A DNA stretch of 64,000 nt from contig LJCX01000026.1 in the NCBI GenBank assembly GCA_001298545.1, positions 186,001-250,000 of the forward strand, written 5' to 3'. This document shows, piece after piece, positions 40,472 to 49,152 of the stretch; the stretch's first letter is position 1; every line of letters starts with the position of its first letter. The notes under the pieces were generated by a model. It did not search any database. It worked only from the letters and a program-made list of their open reading frames with translations, and was not told the origin of the DNA. The stretch is from Actinobacteria bacterium OV320. Lineage in GTDB: Bacteria > Actinomycetota > Actinomycetes > Streptomycetales > Streptomycetaceae. The position numbers and the translations under genes were made by a program.

Positions 40472-42643
40472 ATGCGCTTCGAGGTGCTGGGGCCGGTACG
40501 GGTGTGGCGGGAGGAGCGGGAGCTCGATCCCGGCTTTCCCCAGCAACGCGCCCTGCTCGCCCTGCTCCTGGCGCACGCCGGCCGGCCGGTCCCGACCACC
40601 GAGATCGTCGACGTGCTGTGGGCCGAGCGGCCGCCCGCCAGCGCGCTGAACGTGGTGCGGCGCTACGCCGGCGCGTTGCGGCGGCTGCTCGAACCGGGGT
40701 TGCCGCCCCGCGCCCCGGGCCGGCGTCTGCTGCGCCGCACCGGCGGCTACCTCCTGGAGGCGGCGACCGACGAGGTCGACCTGCTGCGCTTCCGTGAGCT
40801 GACCCGGCAGGGCAAGCGGGCGGCGGCCACCGGACGGGCCGAGACGGCGGCCCGGCAGTTCGTCCTGGCGCTGGGGGAGTGGCGTGGGCAGGTGGCGATG
40901 GGGATCCCGGCCTCCGCGCGCGAGCACGTCCAGTTCACTGCCGTGCAACGGGAACTCCTCGAGACGGCCCGGCTGGCCGCCGACGCGGCGCTGCTGTGCG
41001 GCCGGGCCGAGCAGGCGCTGCCCGCCCTGCGCCGGGCCACCGCGCACGACCCCCTCGACGAGTCGCTGCACGCCAGACTGGTGCTGGTCCTGGCCGCCTG
41101 CGGACTCCAGGCGGAGGCGCTGGGGGCGTACGAGGACGTCCGCCGCCGCCTCGCCCGCGACCTCGGCCTCATTCCGGGCACCGAACTCGCGGCGGCCCAC
41201 GCGCGGGTACTGCGCCAGGACGTCGGACACCGCCTCAAGAGCGGCCCTGTCGTCCACCTCGGCCGACCCACCCACCCCACGAAGACCACCACACCCCCGG
41301 CCACCACGGCCCCGCTTCCACCGGAGCCCCCCACCCCGGGACCCCCCGCCCCTGCCCCCACCACCGACAGAGGCCTCGTCGACGCCGAGGCTGCCGGGGC
41401 TGCCGCTCCTGGACTTTCCGCGTCCCACCTCAGCGGCAGTGGGGCTCCCGCTTCTGCTGACGTCGACTCCGGTCGTACCGCTCGGGGACCCGGTGCCCCG
41501 CCCCCGCGTCCTGTCGGTCCGGGGCCGCCGGCGAGCGACGGCTCCACCGGCAGCGGGGCTGTTGCCTACGGGCTTGCCGCGGCCGTCGAGGTGGCCGGAC
41601 CCGGCCGGACGGCCGACGCCCCCGCCGGTCGGGGCGTCGGGGAGTTCGTGCGGCCCGCCCAGTTGCCGTCGGCCCTTCCCTCCCTTGTGGGGCGTGTCGT
41701 CGAGTCGGCATGGCTGGAGAGGGCGGCCGGCTCGGCGGCGGGGGTCGTGCTGGTCGGTGGGATGGCCGGGATCGGCAAGAGCACTCTCGCGCTGCACTGG
41801 GCGCACCGGGCCACCGACCGTTTCCCGGACGGGCAGTTGTACGTGGCGCTGCGTGGCTCCGACCCGGCCCGGCCCGCCGTGGAGTCGGGCGACGCGCTGC
41901 GCGCCATGCTCGCGGCGCTCGGCGTGCCCGCGCCCCGCATGCCGGACGGGCTGGACGCCCTGACCGGCATGTACCGCACCCTGCTCGCGCGTCGGCGCGT
42001 CCTCGTGGTCCTCGACGACGCTGCCGGCACCGGACAGCTGAGCCCGTTGCTGCCCACCGGGCCGGGCTGCCTGGCGCTGGTCACCAGCCGCCACGCCCTG
42101 CCCGGACTGGTCGCCTCGGGAGCACGGCCGCTCCGCCTCGCAACCCCGTCCGCCGAGGAGGCGTACGCGTTGCTGGCCGGGCTGATCGGTGCCGAGCGGG
42201 TGACCGCCGAACCACGGGCCGCCGACGAGATCGTCGCCCGGTGCGGCCGGTTGCCTCTCGCGCTGGCCACCGTCGCCGCGCGCGCGGCCGGCCGACGGGA
42301 CTTGCCGCTCGCCGCGGTGGCCGGCGAACTGCGCGAGGCGCACGGCAGTCTCGACGCCCTCGCCGCCCTTCGCGAGGCCTTCCAGGGTTCCTACCGGCTG
42401 CTGGCGCCGGACAGCGCGCGGCTCTTCCGGCTCCTGCCCCGACACGAAGGACCCGACATCACCCCGGCCGGGGCCGCCGCGCTCGCCGGGCTGCCGGTCC
42501 GCCGGGCCCGGCTGCTGCTCGGCGTGCTCGCCGACGCCCATCTCCTCACCGAGCCCGCGCCGGGCCGCTACACCCTCCATGACCTGCTGCGGGTCTTCGC
42601 CACGGAACGCGCCGCCGCGGGGGACCGGCCACGCGGCCGGTGA
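40472..42643 (+). CDS. SARP-NB-ARC regulator lacking TPRs
   Basis: A 723-residue relative of the preceding protein: MRFEVLGPVRVWREERELD opens the winged helix, BTAD runs to about 245, then a long Pro/Thr/Ala/Gly linker (about 250-400), then an NB-ARC domain with Walker A GMAGIGKSTLA near 430 and VLVVLDDAAG. It ends shortly after the winged-helix part of the ATPase module (YTLHDLLRVFATERA), so the TPR sensor region of AfsR is absent. The N-terminal halves of the two neighbours are alike enough to suggest tandem duplication. The ATG at 40472 is preceded in frame by a GTG (40469). Confidence 0.88.
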   Translation: MRFEVLGPVRVWREERELDPGFPQQRALLALLLAHAGRPVPTTEIVDVLWAERPPASALNVVRRYAGALRRLLEPGLPPRAPGRRLLRRTGGYLLEAATDEVDLLRFRELTRQGKRAAATGRAETAARQFVLALGEWRGQVAMGIPASAREHVQFTAVQRELLETARLAADAALLCGRAEQALPALRRATAHDPLDESLHARLVLVLAACGLQAEALGAYEDVRRRLARDLGLIPGTELAAAHARVLRQDVGHRLKSGPVVHLGRPTHPTKTTTPPATTAPLPPEPPTPGPPAPAPTTDRGLVDAEAAGAAAPGLSASHLSGSGAPASADVDSGRTARGPGAPPPRPVGPGPPASDGSTGSGAVAYGLAAAVEVAGPGRTADAPAGRGVGEFVRPAQLPSALPSLVGRVVESAWLERAAGSAAGVVLVGGMAGIGKSTLALHWAHRATDRFPDGQLYVALRGSDPARPAVESGDALRAMLAALGVPAPRMPDGLDALTGMYRTLLARRRVLVVLDDAAGTGQLSPLLPTGPGCLALVTSRHALPGLVASGARPLRLATPSAEEAYALLAGLIGAERVTAEPRAADEIVARCGRLPLALATVAARAAGRRDLPLAAVAGELREAHGSLDALAALREAFQGSYRLLAPDSARLFRLLPRHEGPDITPAGAAALAGLPVRRARLLLGVLADAHLLTEPAPGRYTLHDLLRVFATERAAAGDRPRGR

Positions 42644-42649
42644 AGGCGC

Positions 42650-42667
42650 TGTCACTTCGTTGTCACT
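42650..42667. promoter_or_regulatory. Heptamer direct repeat, SARP-like operator
   Basis: TGTCACT-TCGT-TGTCACT: two identical heptamers with a 4-bp spacer (11-bp pitch), the spacing recognised by SARP regulators, followed by a TTTTTG tract. It lies 6 bp after the second SARP stop codon and 70-87 bp upstream of the AraC-type start, so it is well placed for SARP control of that gene. Confidence 0.55.
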
Positions 42668-42736
42668 CTTTTTGCACATCCGCCGAACTACCGTCCGGAC
42701 GACGTGATGGACGGTCCCCGGAGGCTACGGCGGAAG

Positions 42737-43834
42737 ATGCCCACTACCAGCACCACCAGTACCTGTGACAGCGCCCGCGCCCTCGCCCGGCCCGTGGTCC
42801 GGACACCCCTGGGCGTCGAGATCACGACCGGGCAGGACACGCCCGCCCGGCTGCCGGGCGAGGCGTCGCCGCACCCCGCGCACCGGCTGCTCGCCCATGA
42901 CGCCGGCGAGTACCTCTTCGTCGGCCTGCGCGCCGGCGCCCGTCCCGGCAGCACTGCCCTCCGCACCACTGCCCCCCACACCGCTGCCCCCGCTCCCGCC
43001 GATGAGCCGCCCGATGCCCTCGGCCTGCGTCTGGCGCCCGGGGACGTCTGCTTCTACGACGTCCGGCGCGCGCCCGCGCTCGACTTCCGCGAGCCGTTCC
43101 GGGCGACGACGTTCCTCGTCCCTGCCGACCTGCTCGGGCTGGCGGACTCCGACGTGCGGCGGATCGCGCGGACACCGGTGGCCCGCACCTCCCGGCTCGG
43201 CACCCTGCTGTCACCGCTGCTGTCCGACCTGGCCCGCGCCACGGCCGAGGCCCGCCCTCAGGTCGGCGAGATGCTCGCCTGGAACGCGGTGAACCTGCTG
43301 GCCACCCTCGCCGCCGAGCAGTTGGGCACGGCAGTACCAGGAACGCCCGCAACGTTCGGAACACCCGGAACACCCGGAACACCTGGAGGAGCCGGAGAGG
43401 CTGGAGGAACCGGAGGAACCGGAGGAAACGGAGGGCCCGGGACACGCGGTGTGCCCGGGGTCCCGGGCACACCCGGCGCGCATTCCCCGGTGCTGGGGCG
43501 CGTCCTGGAGCACGTCGAACTGCACCTGACCGACCCGGACCTGTCCCCGGAGGTCATCGCGCGTGCCCACCACATCTCCGTGCGCTATCTGCACAAGCTG
43601 TTCAAGGACGAGGGCACCACCGTGGGCCGGTGGATTCTGCGCCGCCGTCTGGAGGAGTGCCGACGCGACCTGATGCGGTACGGCCGCGGCGGCCGGACCA
43701 TCGCGGCCGTGGCCGCCCGGTGGGGTTTCCTGAGCGCCACGCACTTCAGCCGGGTCTTCCGGTCGGCGTACGGCATGTCCCCGCGCGAATGGCGGGACAC
43801 CGCGGGGCGCGGCGCGCGGAGCGCCCACCGCTGA
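42737..43834 (+). CDS. AraC-family regulator with collagen-like Gly-X-Y insert
   Basis: About 365 residues. The N-terminal ~205 residues resemble AraC-type ligand/binding-like domains (GLRLAPGDVCFYDVRRAP; FLVPADLLGLADSD). The C-terminal AraC HTH (about 260-355) has VRYLHKLFKDEGTTVGRWI and ATHFSRVFRSAYGMSPREWR. Between them, at about 208-249, lie 14 consecutive Gly-X-Y triplets (GTPGTPGTPGGA... to ...GVPGVPGTPGAH), a collagen-like segment unusual in a transcription factor. The start is uncertain: 42737 (MPTTS), or 42704/42707. SARP-like repeats precede the gene. Confidence 0.83.
   Translation: MPTTSTTSTCDSARALARPVVRTPLGVEITTGQDTPARLPGEASPHPAHRLLAHDAGEYLFVGLRAGARPGSTALRTTAPHTAAPAPADEPPDALGLRLAPGDVCFYDVRRAPALDFREPFRATTFLVPADLLGLADSDVRRIARTPVARTSRLGTLLSPLLSDLARATAEARPQVGEMLAWNAVNLLATLAAEQLGTAVPGTPATFGTPGTPGTPGGAGEAGGTGGTGGNGGPGTRGVPGVPGTPGAHSPVLGRVLEHVELHLTDPDLSPEVIARAHHISVRYLHKLFKDEGTTVGRWILRRRLEECRRDLMRYGRGGRTIAAVAARWGFLSATHFSRVFRSAYGMSPREWRDTAGRGARSAHR
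43358..43483 (+). repeat. Gly-X-Y-coding repeat tract
   Basis: Nine-bp-type units such as GGAACACCC and GGAGGAACC repeat over 126 bp in the AraC-type gene and encode 14 Gly-X-Y triplets. The codons used (GGA-rich) differ from the surrounding GGC/GGG usage, which suggests expansion of a short unit. Confidence 0.8.
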
Positions 43835-44052
43835 ATGCGGCCGTGATCCAAGGCTGTTCACCATGCGGAGCGGAATCCTATTCTCGCATTTCCTTTCGTG
43901 GCCGGAAGAATTCCGTGCCCGCCACGGAAAAGGCTTCTGTGCACTGTGAGCACAGCGTCGGTGCACGGGCGGACAAATTCCGCCCGCTCGGCGGATTTAG
44001 CGTGGCGGAGCAAGACAACGCACAACGCACATCGAATACAGCAGGAGATGCC

Positions 44053-45021
44053 ATGTCCGACGTCGTCGAGCCGGTCACGCCGGTGCTCGAACCCGAGGCC
44101 GCGGCGTTCGCCGAGGCGACCGCCAACCCGCCGTACCTCTTCGACCTGCCGCCGGCGGAGGGGCGCAAGGCCGTCGACGAGGTCCAGTCCGGTGAGATCC
44201 ACAAGCCCGCGATCGACGAGGAGTGGATCACCGTCTCCGGTGGTCCCACGGGCAGCGTCCGGGCCCGGATCGTCAAGCCGGCCGGTGCCGAGGGCACCCT
44301 GCCGGTGATCCTCTACATCCACGGCGCGGGCTGGGTGTTCGGCAACGCCCACACCCACGACCGGCTGGTGCGCGAACTCGCCGTCGGCGCCGAGGCCGCG
44401 GTCGTCTTCCCCGAGTACGACCTCTCTCCCGAGGCCCGCTACCCGGTCGCCATCGAGCAGAACTTCGCGGTCGCCCGGTGGATCGTCGAGGAGGGCCCGT
44501 CCAAGGGCCTCGACGCCACGCGCATCGCCGTCGCGGGTGACTCCGTCGGCGGCAACATGACCGCCGCCCTCACCCTGATGGCCAAGGAGCGCGGTGGCGT
44601 CCCGCTGGTCCAGCAGGTGCTCTTCTACCCGGTCACCGACGCGAGCTTCGACACCGGCTCCTACCACCAGTTCGCGGAGGGCTACTTCCTGCGCCGCGAC
44701 GGCATGCAGTGGTTCTGGGACCAGTACACGACCGACGAGGCCGAGCGCGCCCAGATCACCGCGTCCCCGCTGCGCGCCACCACCGAGCAGCTCGAGGACC
44801 TGCCCCCCGCCCTGGTCATCACCGGCGAGGCCGACGTGCTGCGCGACGAGGGCGAGGCGTACGCGAACAAGCTGCGCGCGGCCGGTGTCCCGGTCACCGC
44901 GGTGCGCTTCCAGGGCATCATCCACGACTTCGTGATGCTGAACGCGCTGCGCCCGACGTACGCCGCCGAAGCCGCCATCACGCTCGCCGTCGGCACCCTG
45001 CGCGACGCTCTGCACGTCTGA
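44053..45021 (+). CDS. HSL-family alpha/beta-hydrolase (esterase/lipase)
   Basis: A 322-residue esterase of the hormone-sensitive-lipase family. The oxyanion motif is YIHGAGWVFG (HGAG for HGGG), the nucleophile elbow GDSVGGNM, the acid Asp in ITGEADVLRDEG and the His in IIHDFVM. The ATG at 44053 lies 5 nt after AGGAG. The 218-bp gap before it is less G+C-rich and probably carries its promoter. Downstream, a second hydrolase begins 21 bp after the stop, so the two are co-transcribed and may act on the same ester. Confidence 0.9.
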   Translation: MSDVVEPVTPVLEPEAAAFAEATANPPYLFDLPPAEGRKAVDEVQSGEIHKPAIDEEWITVSGGPTGSVRARIVKPAGAEGTLPVILYIHGAGWVFGNAHTHDRLVRELAVGAEAAVVFPEYDLSPEARYPVAIEQNFAVARWIVEEGPSKGLDATRIAVAGDSVGGNMTAALTLMAKERGGVPLVQQVLFYPVTDASFDTGSYHQFAEGYFLRRDGMQWFWDQYTTDEAERAQITASPLRATTEQLEDLPPALVITGEADVLRDEGEAYANKLRAAGVPVTAVRFQGIIHDFVMLNALRPTYAAEAAITLAVGTLRDALHV

Positions 45022-45041
45022 CCCTCAGGAGACACACCGCT

Positions 45042-45755
45042 ATGACTACCCCCACCGTCGTCCTGGTCCACGGAGCGTTCGCGGACGCCGCCAGCTGGTC
45101 CGGCGTCGTCGCCGAACTCCAGGGCCACGGCGTCCCCGTGGTCGCCCCGCCGAACCCGCTGCGCGGCCTCGCCTCCGACGCCGCGTACGTCGCCTCCTTC
45201 GCCGCGCAGATCGACGGCCCGGTGATCCTCGTCGGTCACTCCTACGGCGGCGCCCTCATCACGGTGGCCGGCACCACGGAGAACGTCGTCGGACTCGTCT
45301 ACGTCGCCGCCTACGCGCTGGCGGAGGGTGAGAGCCTCGGCGAGCTCCAGGGCCGCTTCCCGCTCTCCACGCTGGTCAGCAACCTCAAGCAGTGGACGTA
45401 CCCGGTGCCGGGCGGCGAGCCGGCCGTCGAGGTCACCATCGCCGAGGACGCCTTCCCGTCGGTGTTCGCCGCCGACCTGCCCGCGGGCGTCACCAAGATC
45501 CTGGCCGCGTCCCAGCGCCCGCTGGCCGCCGCCGCGTTCGAGGAGACCGCCGCCGCGGCTGCCTGGCGGACCAGGCCGTCCTGGGCGCTGATCGCCGGTG
45601 CGGACGAGGCCATCAACCCCGAGGTCGAGCGCTTCGGCGCCCAGCGGGCCGGGGCGACGATCGTCGAGATCGACGGCGCCTCGCACGCCGTCGCGGTGTC
45701 GCAGCCGAAGGCGGTCGCGGAGCTGATCCTCGAAGCGGTCCGCGCGACGAGCTGA
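45042..45755 (+). CDS. EstA/methylesterase-like alpha/beta-hydrolase
   Basis: A 237-residue hydrolase of the salicylate-methylesterase/EstA-like group: TVVLVHGAFADAASW opening, nucleophile elbow VGHSYGG, FEETAAAAAWRTRPSWALIAGADEAI (split; Asp candidate) and His in DGASHAVAVSQP. It is in an operon with the preceding esterase. Proteins of this kind act on small esters; substrate unknown. A 14-bp terminator follows. Confidence 0.88.
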   Translation: MTTPTVVLVHGAFADAASWSGVVAELQGHGVPVVAPPNPLRGLASDAAYVASFAAQIDGPVILVGHSYGGALITVAGTTENVVGLVYVAAYALAEGESLGELQGRFPLSTLVSNLKQWTYPVPGGEPAVEVTIAEDAFPSVFAADLPAGVTKILAASQRPLAAAAFEETAAAAAWRTRPSWALIAGADEAINPEVERFGAQRAGATIVEIDGASHAVAVSQPKAVAELILEAVRATS

Positions 45756-45770
45756 CGCCCACCGAGAACA

Positions 45771-45807
45771 GCCGCGCGGACGTGACCCCTGTGCACGTCC
45801 GCGCGGC
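45771..45807. terminator. Terminator between hydrolase pair and epimerase
   Basis: Perfect 14-bp arms GCCGCGCGGACGTG / CACGTCCGCGCGGC with a 9-nt loop, between convergent genes (3 bp before the epimerase stop). Confidence 0.9.
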
Positions 45808-45810
45808 CCG

Positions 45811-46752
45811 TCAGCGGCCTCGCACCCGTCGTACGAGGTCGGCGGCGGCTTCCGGCCACTCGGGCCGGTCGAAGGCGAAGCCCGCGTCGAGCAGCCGGCC
45901 GGGGACGACACGCCGGCTCTTGAGCAGCAGTTCGGTGTCCGAGCGCAGGGCGAAGGCGCCGAGTTCCGCCATCCACTTCGTCGCGGGCAGGCCCACCGGG
46001 ACCCCCCACGCGCCGCGCAGCGCGCGCATGAACGCGCGGTGGGGGAGGGGCGCCGGGGCGGCCAGGTTCACCGGTCCGGCTAGGTCGTCGCGTCCGACGA
46101 GGAACTCGACCGCGCGGACGAAGTCGTGGTCGTGGATCCAGGACACGTACTGACGGCCGCCCGCTACCGGGCCGCCGAGGCCGAGCCGGGCGAGCCGCGA
46201 CAGGACGTCGAACACCCCGCCCCGGTCCGGGCTCATCACCATCGCGGCCCGCAGGGCGACCTTGCGGGTGTGCGGGGTGTCGGCCATCTCCTGTTCCCGC
46301 TCCCAGGCGGTCGCGATGTCCACGCTGTAGCCCCAGTAGTCCGGGACGTCGGGTTCGGCTCCGCCGATCACGCCGGTGGCCTCGTCGTGGGGGGCGTCGA
46401 ACCGGTGCGCGTAGACGGTGGCGGTGCTCATCTGGAGCCAGACCCGCGGGGGCCGCGCGGCGGCGGCGATCGCCCGGCCCACGACCCGGGCCGAGTCCAC
46501 CCGGGAGTCCATCATCGCCCGCAGGTTGTCCGGTGTGTAGCGGCAGCTGACGCTGCGTCCTGCCAGGTTGACCACGACGTCACTGCCGTCGATCACCTCG
46601 GCCCAGGGGCCGAGGGTGCGGCCGTCCCAGAGGATCTCGCTGTGACCCGCGGGCCGTCTGCTCAGCACCGCGACCTCGTGTCCGGCCGCGGTCAGCGCGC
46701 GGCGCAGCACGGTCCCCACCTGCCCGGTCCCGCCCGGCAGCACGATCTTCAT
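45811..46752 (-). CDS. TIGR01777-family NAD(P)-dependent epimerase-like protein
   Basis: A 313-residue extended SDR protein: NAD(P) motif MKIVLPGGTGQVGTVL, DVVVNLAGRSV, MSTATVYAHR and the C-terminal DUF1731-like part (LPATKWMAELGAFALRSDTELLLKSRRVVP). These are the hallmarks of the TIGR01777/YfcH group, whose substrates are unknown. A perfect palindrome TTTGAACG/CGTTCAAA lies 41-56 bp upstream of the start and is probably its operator. Confidence 0.9.
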   Translation of the reverse strand: MKIVLPGGTGQVGTVLRRALTAAGHEVAVLSRRPAGHSEILWDGRTLGPWAEVIDGSDVVVNLAGRSVSCRYTPDNLRAMMDSRVDSARVVGRAIAAAARPPRVWLQMSTATVYAHRFDAPHDEATGVIGGAEPDVPDYWGYSVDIATAWEREQEMADTPHTRKVALRAAMVMSPDRGGVFDVLSRLARLGLGGPVAGGRQYVSWIHDHDFVRAVEFLVGRDDLAGPVNLAAPAPLPHRAFMRALRGAWGVPVGLPATKWMAELGAFALRSDTELLLKSRRVVPGRLLDAGFAFDRPEWPEAAADLVRRVRGR

Positions 46753-46792
46753 GAGTAAGGCCCCCTCTTGTCGGAAGGGACCCTACTACGTA

Positions 46793-46808
46793 TTTGAACG
46801 CGTTCAAA
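46793..46808. promoter_or_regulatory. 16-bp perfect palindrome upstream of the epimerase gene
   Basis: TTTGAACGCGTTCAAA is a complete palindrome in the 96-bp gap between the epimerase start (46752) and the amine oxidase stop. A degenerate second copy (GACGCGTTCGAAG, near 46831) and a repeated ACTCCGGGTCG follow. Length and symmetry suit a TetR-family dimer. Confidence 0.65.
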
Positions 46809-46848
46809 ACACTCCGGGTCGACGCGTTCGAAGTACTCCGGGTCGCCC

Positions 46849-48849
46849 CTACGCCCCGTGCGCCTCCAGCGCGGCCCTGACCCCCGACTCCAGCGCGCCC
46901 TCGATCCACGACGGCTTGACCGAGGTGTGGTCGCCCGCGAAGAGCAGCGGGCCCTCGGCGGAGCGGATGGCGCTCAGCAGCTCCGTGTGCTGACCGGGCA
47001 GCAGGACGGACGCCTCCCCGTAGGCGTACGGATCGCGCAGCCAGCTCTGGGTGCGGCCCGCGCCCGTGTAGAAGACCTCGACGCGTTGGCCGTAGACCTG
47101 CTGGAGCCCGCGCAGGGCGTGCGGGTAGCGCGCCTCGTCGTCCAGGGAGTCCCAGCGGGAGGCGTCGTCGGCCCAGCTGTAGGAGGCGAGGACGACCCCG
47201 CCCGCGCTGCCGTCGACCGGGTGCGACGGGTTGATCATGAACCGGTTGGAGTTGTCGGAGACCGAGCCGCCGCCGACGATGTGCGCCGCCTCGGGCTGGT
47301 CGCGGCCGGCCCACCGGTTGGCGGCGTAGTGCACCCGCTGCCCCGCGCTGATGTGCCCCGGCGGCACGGACGGATGCCCGCCGAGCAGGCTCCCGTCGGC
47401 CGGCGCCCGGCCCGACCGGTAGTCCTCGTACAGCCCCGGCCGTACGGCGTCGAGCTCCCGCTTCCAGTCCGCCTCGGTGAACTCCCACCAGCGGCGGCTG
47501 AACTCCAGCAGCACCTTGGTCGCGCTGTCGTAGTGAAGCTCCGCGACGGAACGCCGCTTGCGGTACGACATCAGCGGGCTGATCTGCACCTGGCGCAGCC
47601 CCGAGAACGGCACCGTGACGATCGCGAGGTCGGCGGTGAACTGCTCGCGCACCACCTTGCCGCCGCGCCCCTCGGAGACGGTGTCGATCCACACGTGCGG
47701 CCCGTCGGCCCGTACGTGCGAGGTGTCGTCGTCGCCCTGCCGGTCCGGCGCCCAGTACTCGATGTGCGTCGCGCGCCGGTCGAGCCGGATGACGTCGGAG
47801 ACCTCCTTCAGCAGGGCGTCCGGGAGCGTAGCCGTGCCGCCGACCAGCTCCCAGAACTCGGTGTCCGGGCTGATGAGCGAGGCGCTGATGAAACTGTGGA
47901 TGAAGGACAACGGCAGCCGGGAGGTGAGGTTCTCCAGCGTGCCGACCAGGTCGACGGTCCGCTCGTCGAGGCCCGCCTCCTCGGTCAGGAACCGGTACAT
48001 CGACCAGTCCCCGAACCGCTGCACGACCCGTGCCCAGCCCTGCACCCGCTCCGGCAGCGGCTTGTCCACCCGTTTGCCGTCGGCGCCCCGGGTGCTGAAC
48101 TCGTCGCGGACCGGGTCCAGGGCCTCCCGCAGGATGGTCGCGGACGGGGTGTCCCAGTACTTCCGGGGCACCCCGAAGGACCGGTTGACCCTGCGCGGCG
48201 ATTTCGCGTACGCGGAGCGGCGCACCCGGACGCCGTTGACGTGCAGCCAGGCGTTGTTGACGGGCTTGCCGTCCGCGTCGACGTCCACGAGATGGAACCG
48301 GCGCTTGTCGACACCCAGTTGACGGATCAGGCCCATCACCAGCGGATGGCTGCCGGGGATCCGCATGGCGCCCGCCTCCGCGTACTGCGCCGGGTCGGCG
48401 AAGGCCCGCGCCGCGTGCTCGTGTCCGCCGGTACGGAACGTCTTGATACGGCCGCCGACCCGGTTGCCGTTGGCCTCCACGAGGGTGACGCGGTGCCCGG
48501 CCCGCTTCAGCAGCCAGGCGGCCACCAGTCCGGCGGGTCCGGCGCCGATCACGAGGACCTTCTTCCCGGTCCCGGTCCCGGCGCGGGGGAGTCCGCCGGC
48601 GAGGACCCTCTCGTACCGGGGCACCAGCGGCCGGTCGTGCTCGTCCACCACCAGCAGCGCGCGGGCGACCGTGAGGCAGGTCGCCCAGTCCGCGGTGGAC
48701 CTGGGCGGGCAGGCGGGCTGCCGGGGCAGGGCCGCGGCCGGGGTGGCGACCGTGAGTGCGGCGGCCGTCGTCGCGGTGGCCGCGGTGGCCGCGGTGAACC
48801 GTCGGCGGGAGAGCCGAGCGGGGTCTGCAGAAGCCGAGGAATTGTCCAT
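46849..48849 (-). CDS. Tat-exported flavin amine oxidase (L-amino-acid/L-glutamate oxidase-like)
   Basis: A 666-residue secreted flavoprotein. A Tat signal is visible at 10-40 (SRRRFTAATAATATTAA, AAALPRQ). FAD-binding motif KKVLVIGAGPAGLVAAWLLKR is near 95-115, VGGRIKTFR follows, and the C-terminal FAD motif is LLFAGDHTSVKPSWIEGALESG. Size, Tat export and SFIHSFISASLISPDTEFWEL-type central region (residues about 315-335) resemble Streptomyces L-glutamate/L-amino-acid oxidases, which make a 2-oxoacid, ammonia and H2O2. The exact amino acid or amine cannot be read from the sequence. Confidence 0.87.
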   Translation of the reverse strand: MDNSSASADPARLSRRRFTAATAATATTAAALTVATPAAALPRQPACPPRSTADWATCLTVARALLVVDEHDRPLVPRYERVLAGGLPRAGTGTGKKVLVIGAGPAGLVAAWLLKRAGHRVTLVEANGNRVGGRIKTFRTGGHEHAARAFADPAQYAEAGAMRIPGSHPLVMGLIRQLGVDKRRFHLVDVDADGKPVNNAWLHVNGVRVRRSAYAKSPRRVNRSFGVPRKYWDTPSATILREALDPVRDEFSTRGADGKRVDKPLPERVQGWARVVQRFGDWSMYRFLTEEAGLDERTVDLVGTLENLTSRLPLSFIHSFISASLISPDTEFWELVGGTATLPDALLKEVSDVIRLDRRATHIEYWAPDRQGDDDTSHVRADGPHVWIDTVSEGRGGKVVREQFTADLAIVTVPFSGLRQVQISPLMSYRKRRSVAELHYDSATKVLLEFSRRWWEFTEADWKRELDAVRPGLYEDYRSGRAPADGSLLGGHPSVPPGHISAGQRVHYAANRWAGRDQPEAAHIVGGGSVSDNSNRFMINPSHPVDGSAGGVVLASYSWADDASRWDSLDDEARYPHALRGLQQVYGQRVEVFYTGAGRTQSWLRDPYAYGEASVLLPGQHTELLSAIRSAEGPLLFAGDHTSVKPSWIEGALESGVRAALEAHGA

Positions 48850-49152
48850 ACGCCCTGGATAGGCGCAGAGCGGAGGTGGCGAGGCGCGCTCCTGTGGATC
48901 ATCACCTGAACGTGTAAGCGTGCCGGTGAGGGAGTGCTCCCGCGGTGCTTCCGACGCAACTGAAAGGCAGGCATGGGAAGTTTGCGCCGCGCGCCGGGCC
49001 TTCGGCTATCAGGTCAAGCGTCCCGGACCCTTGACTCGGTAGACATCTGTCGCGATCCTCGTCGCACTATCTTGCGTCGGTCATGACAAGCTCATGGGCA
49101 GTCAAAAAGCCCTCGTCGACCGCGCCTTCCCGCCGACCGAGGGACGTGGGCT
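48850..49152. other. Divergent intergenic region, no gene recognised
   Basis: The 303-bp gap separates the amine oxidase gene from the divergent secreted hydrolase gene. Its right half is less G+C-rich and contains TTGACT (near 49034), a possible -35 element for the rightward gene, but no good -10 at 17-18 bp. I see no convincing operator or small gene. Confidence 0.5.
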
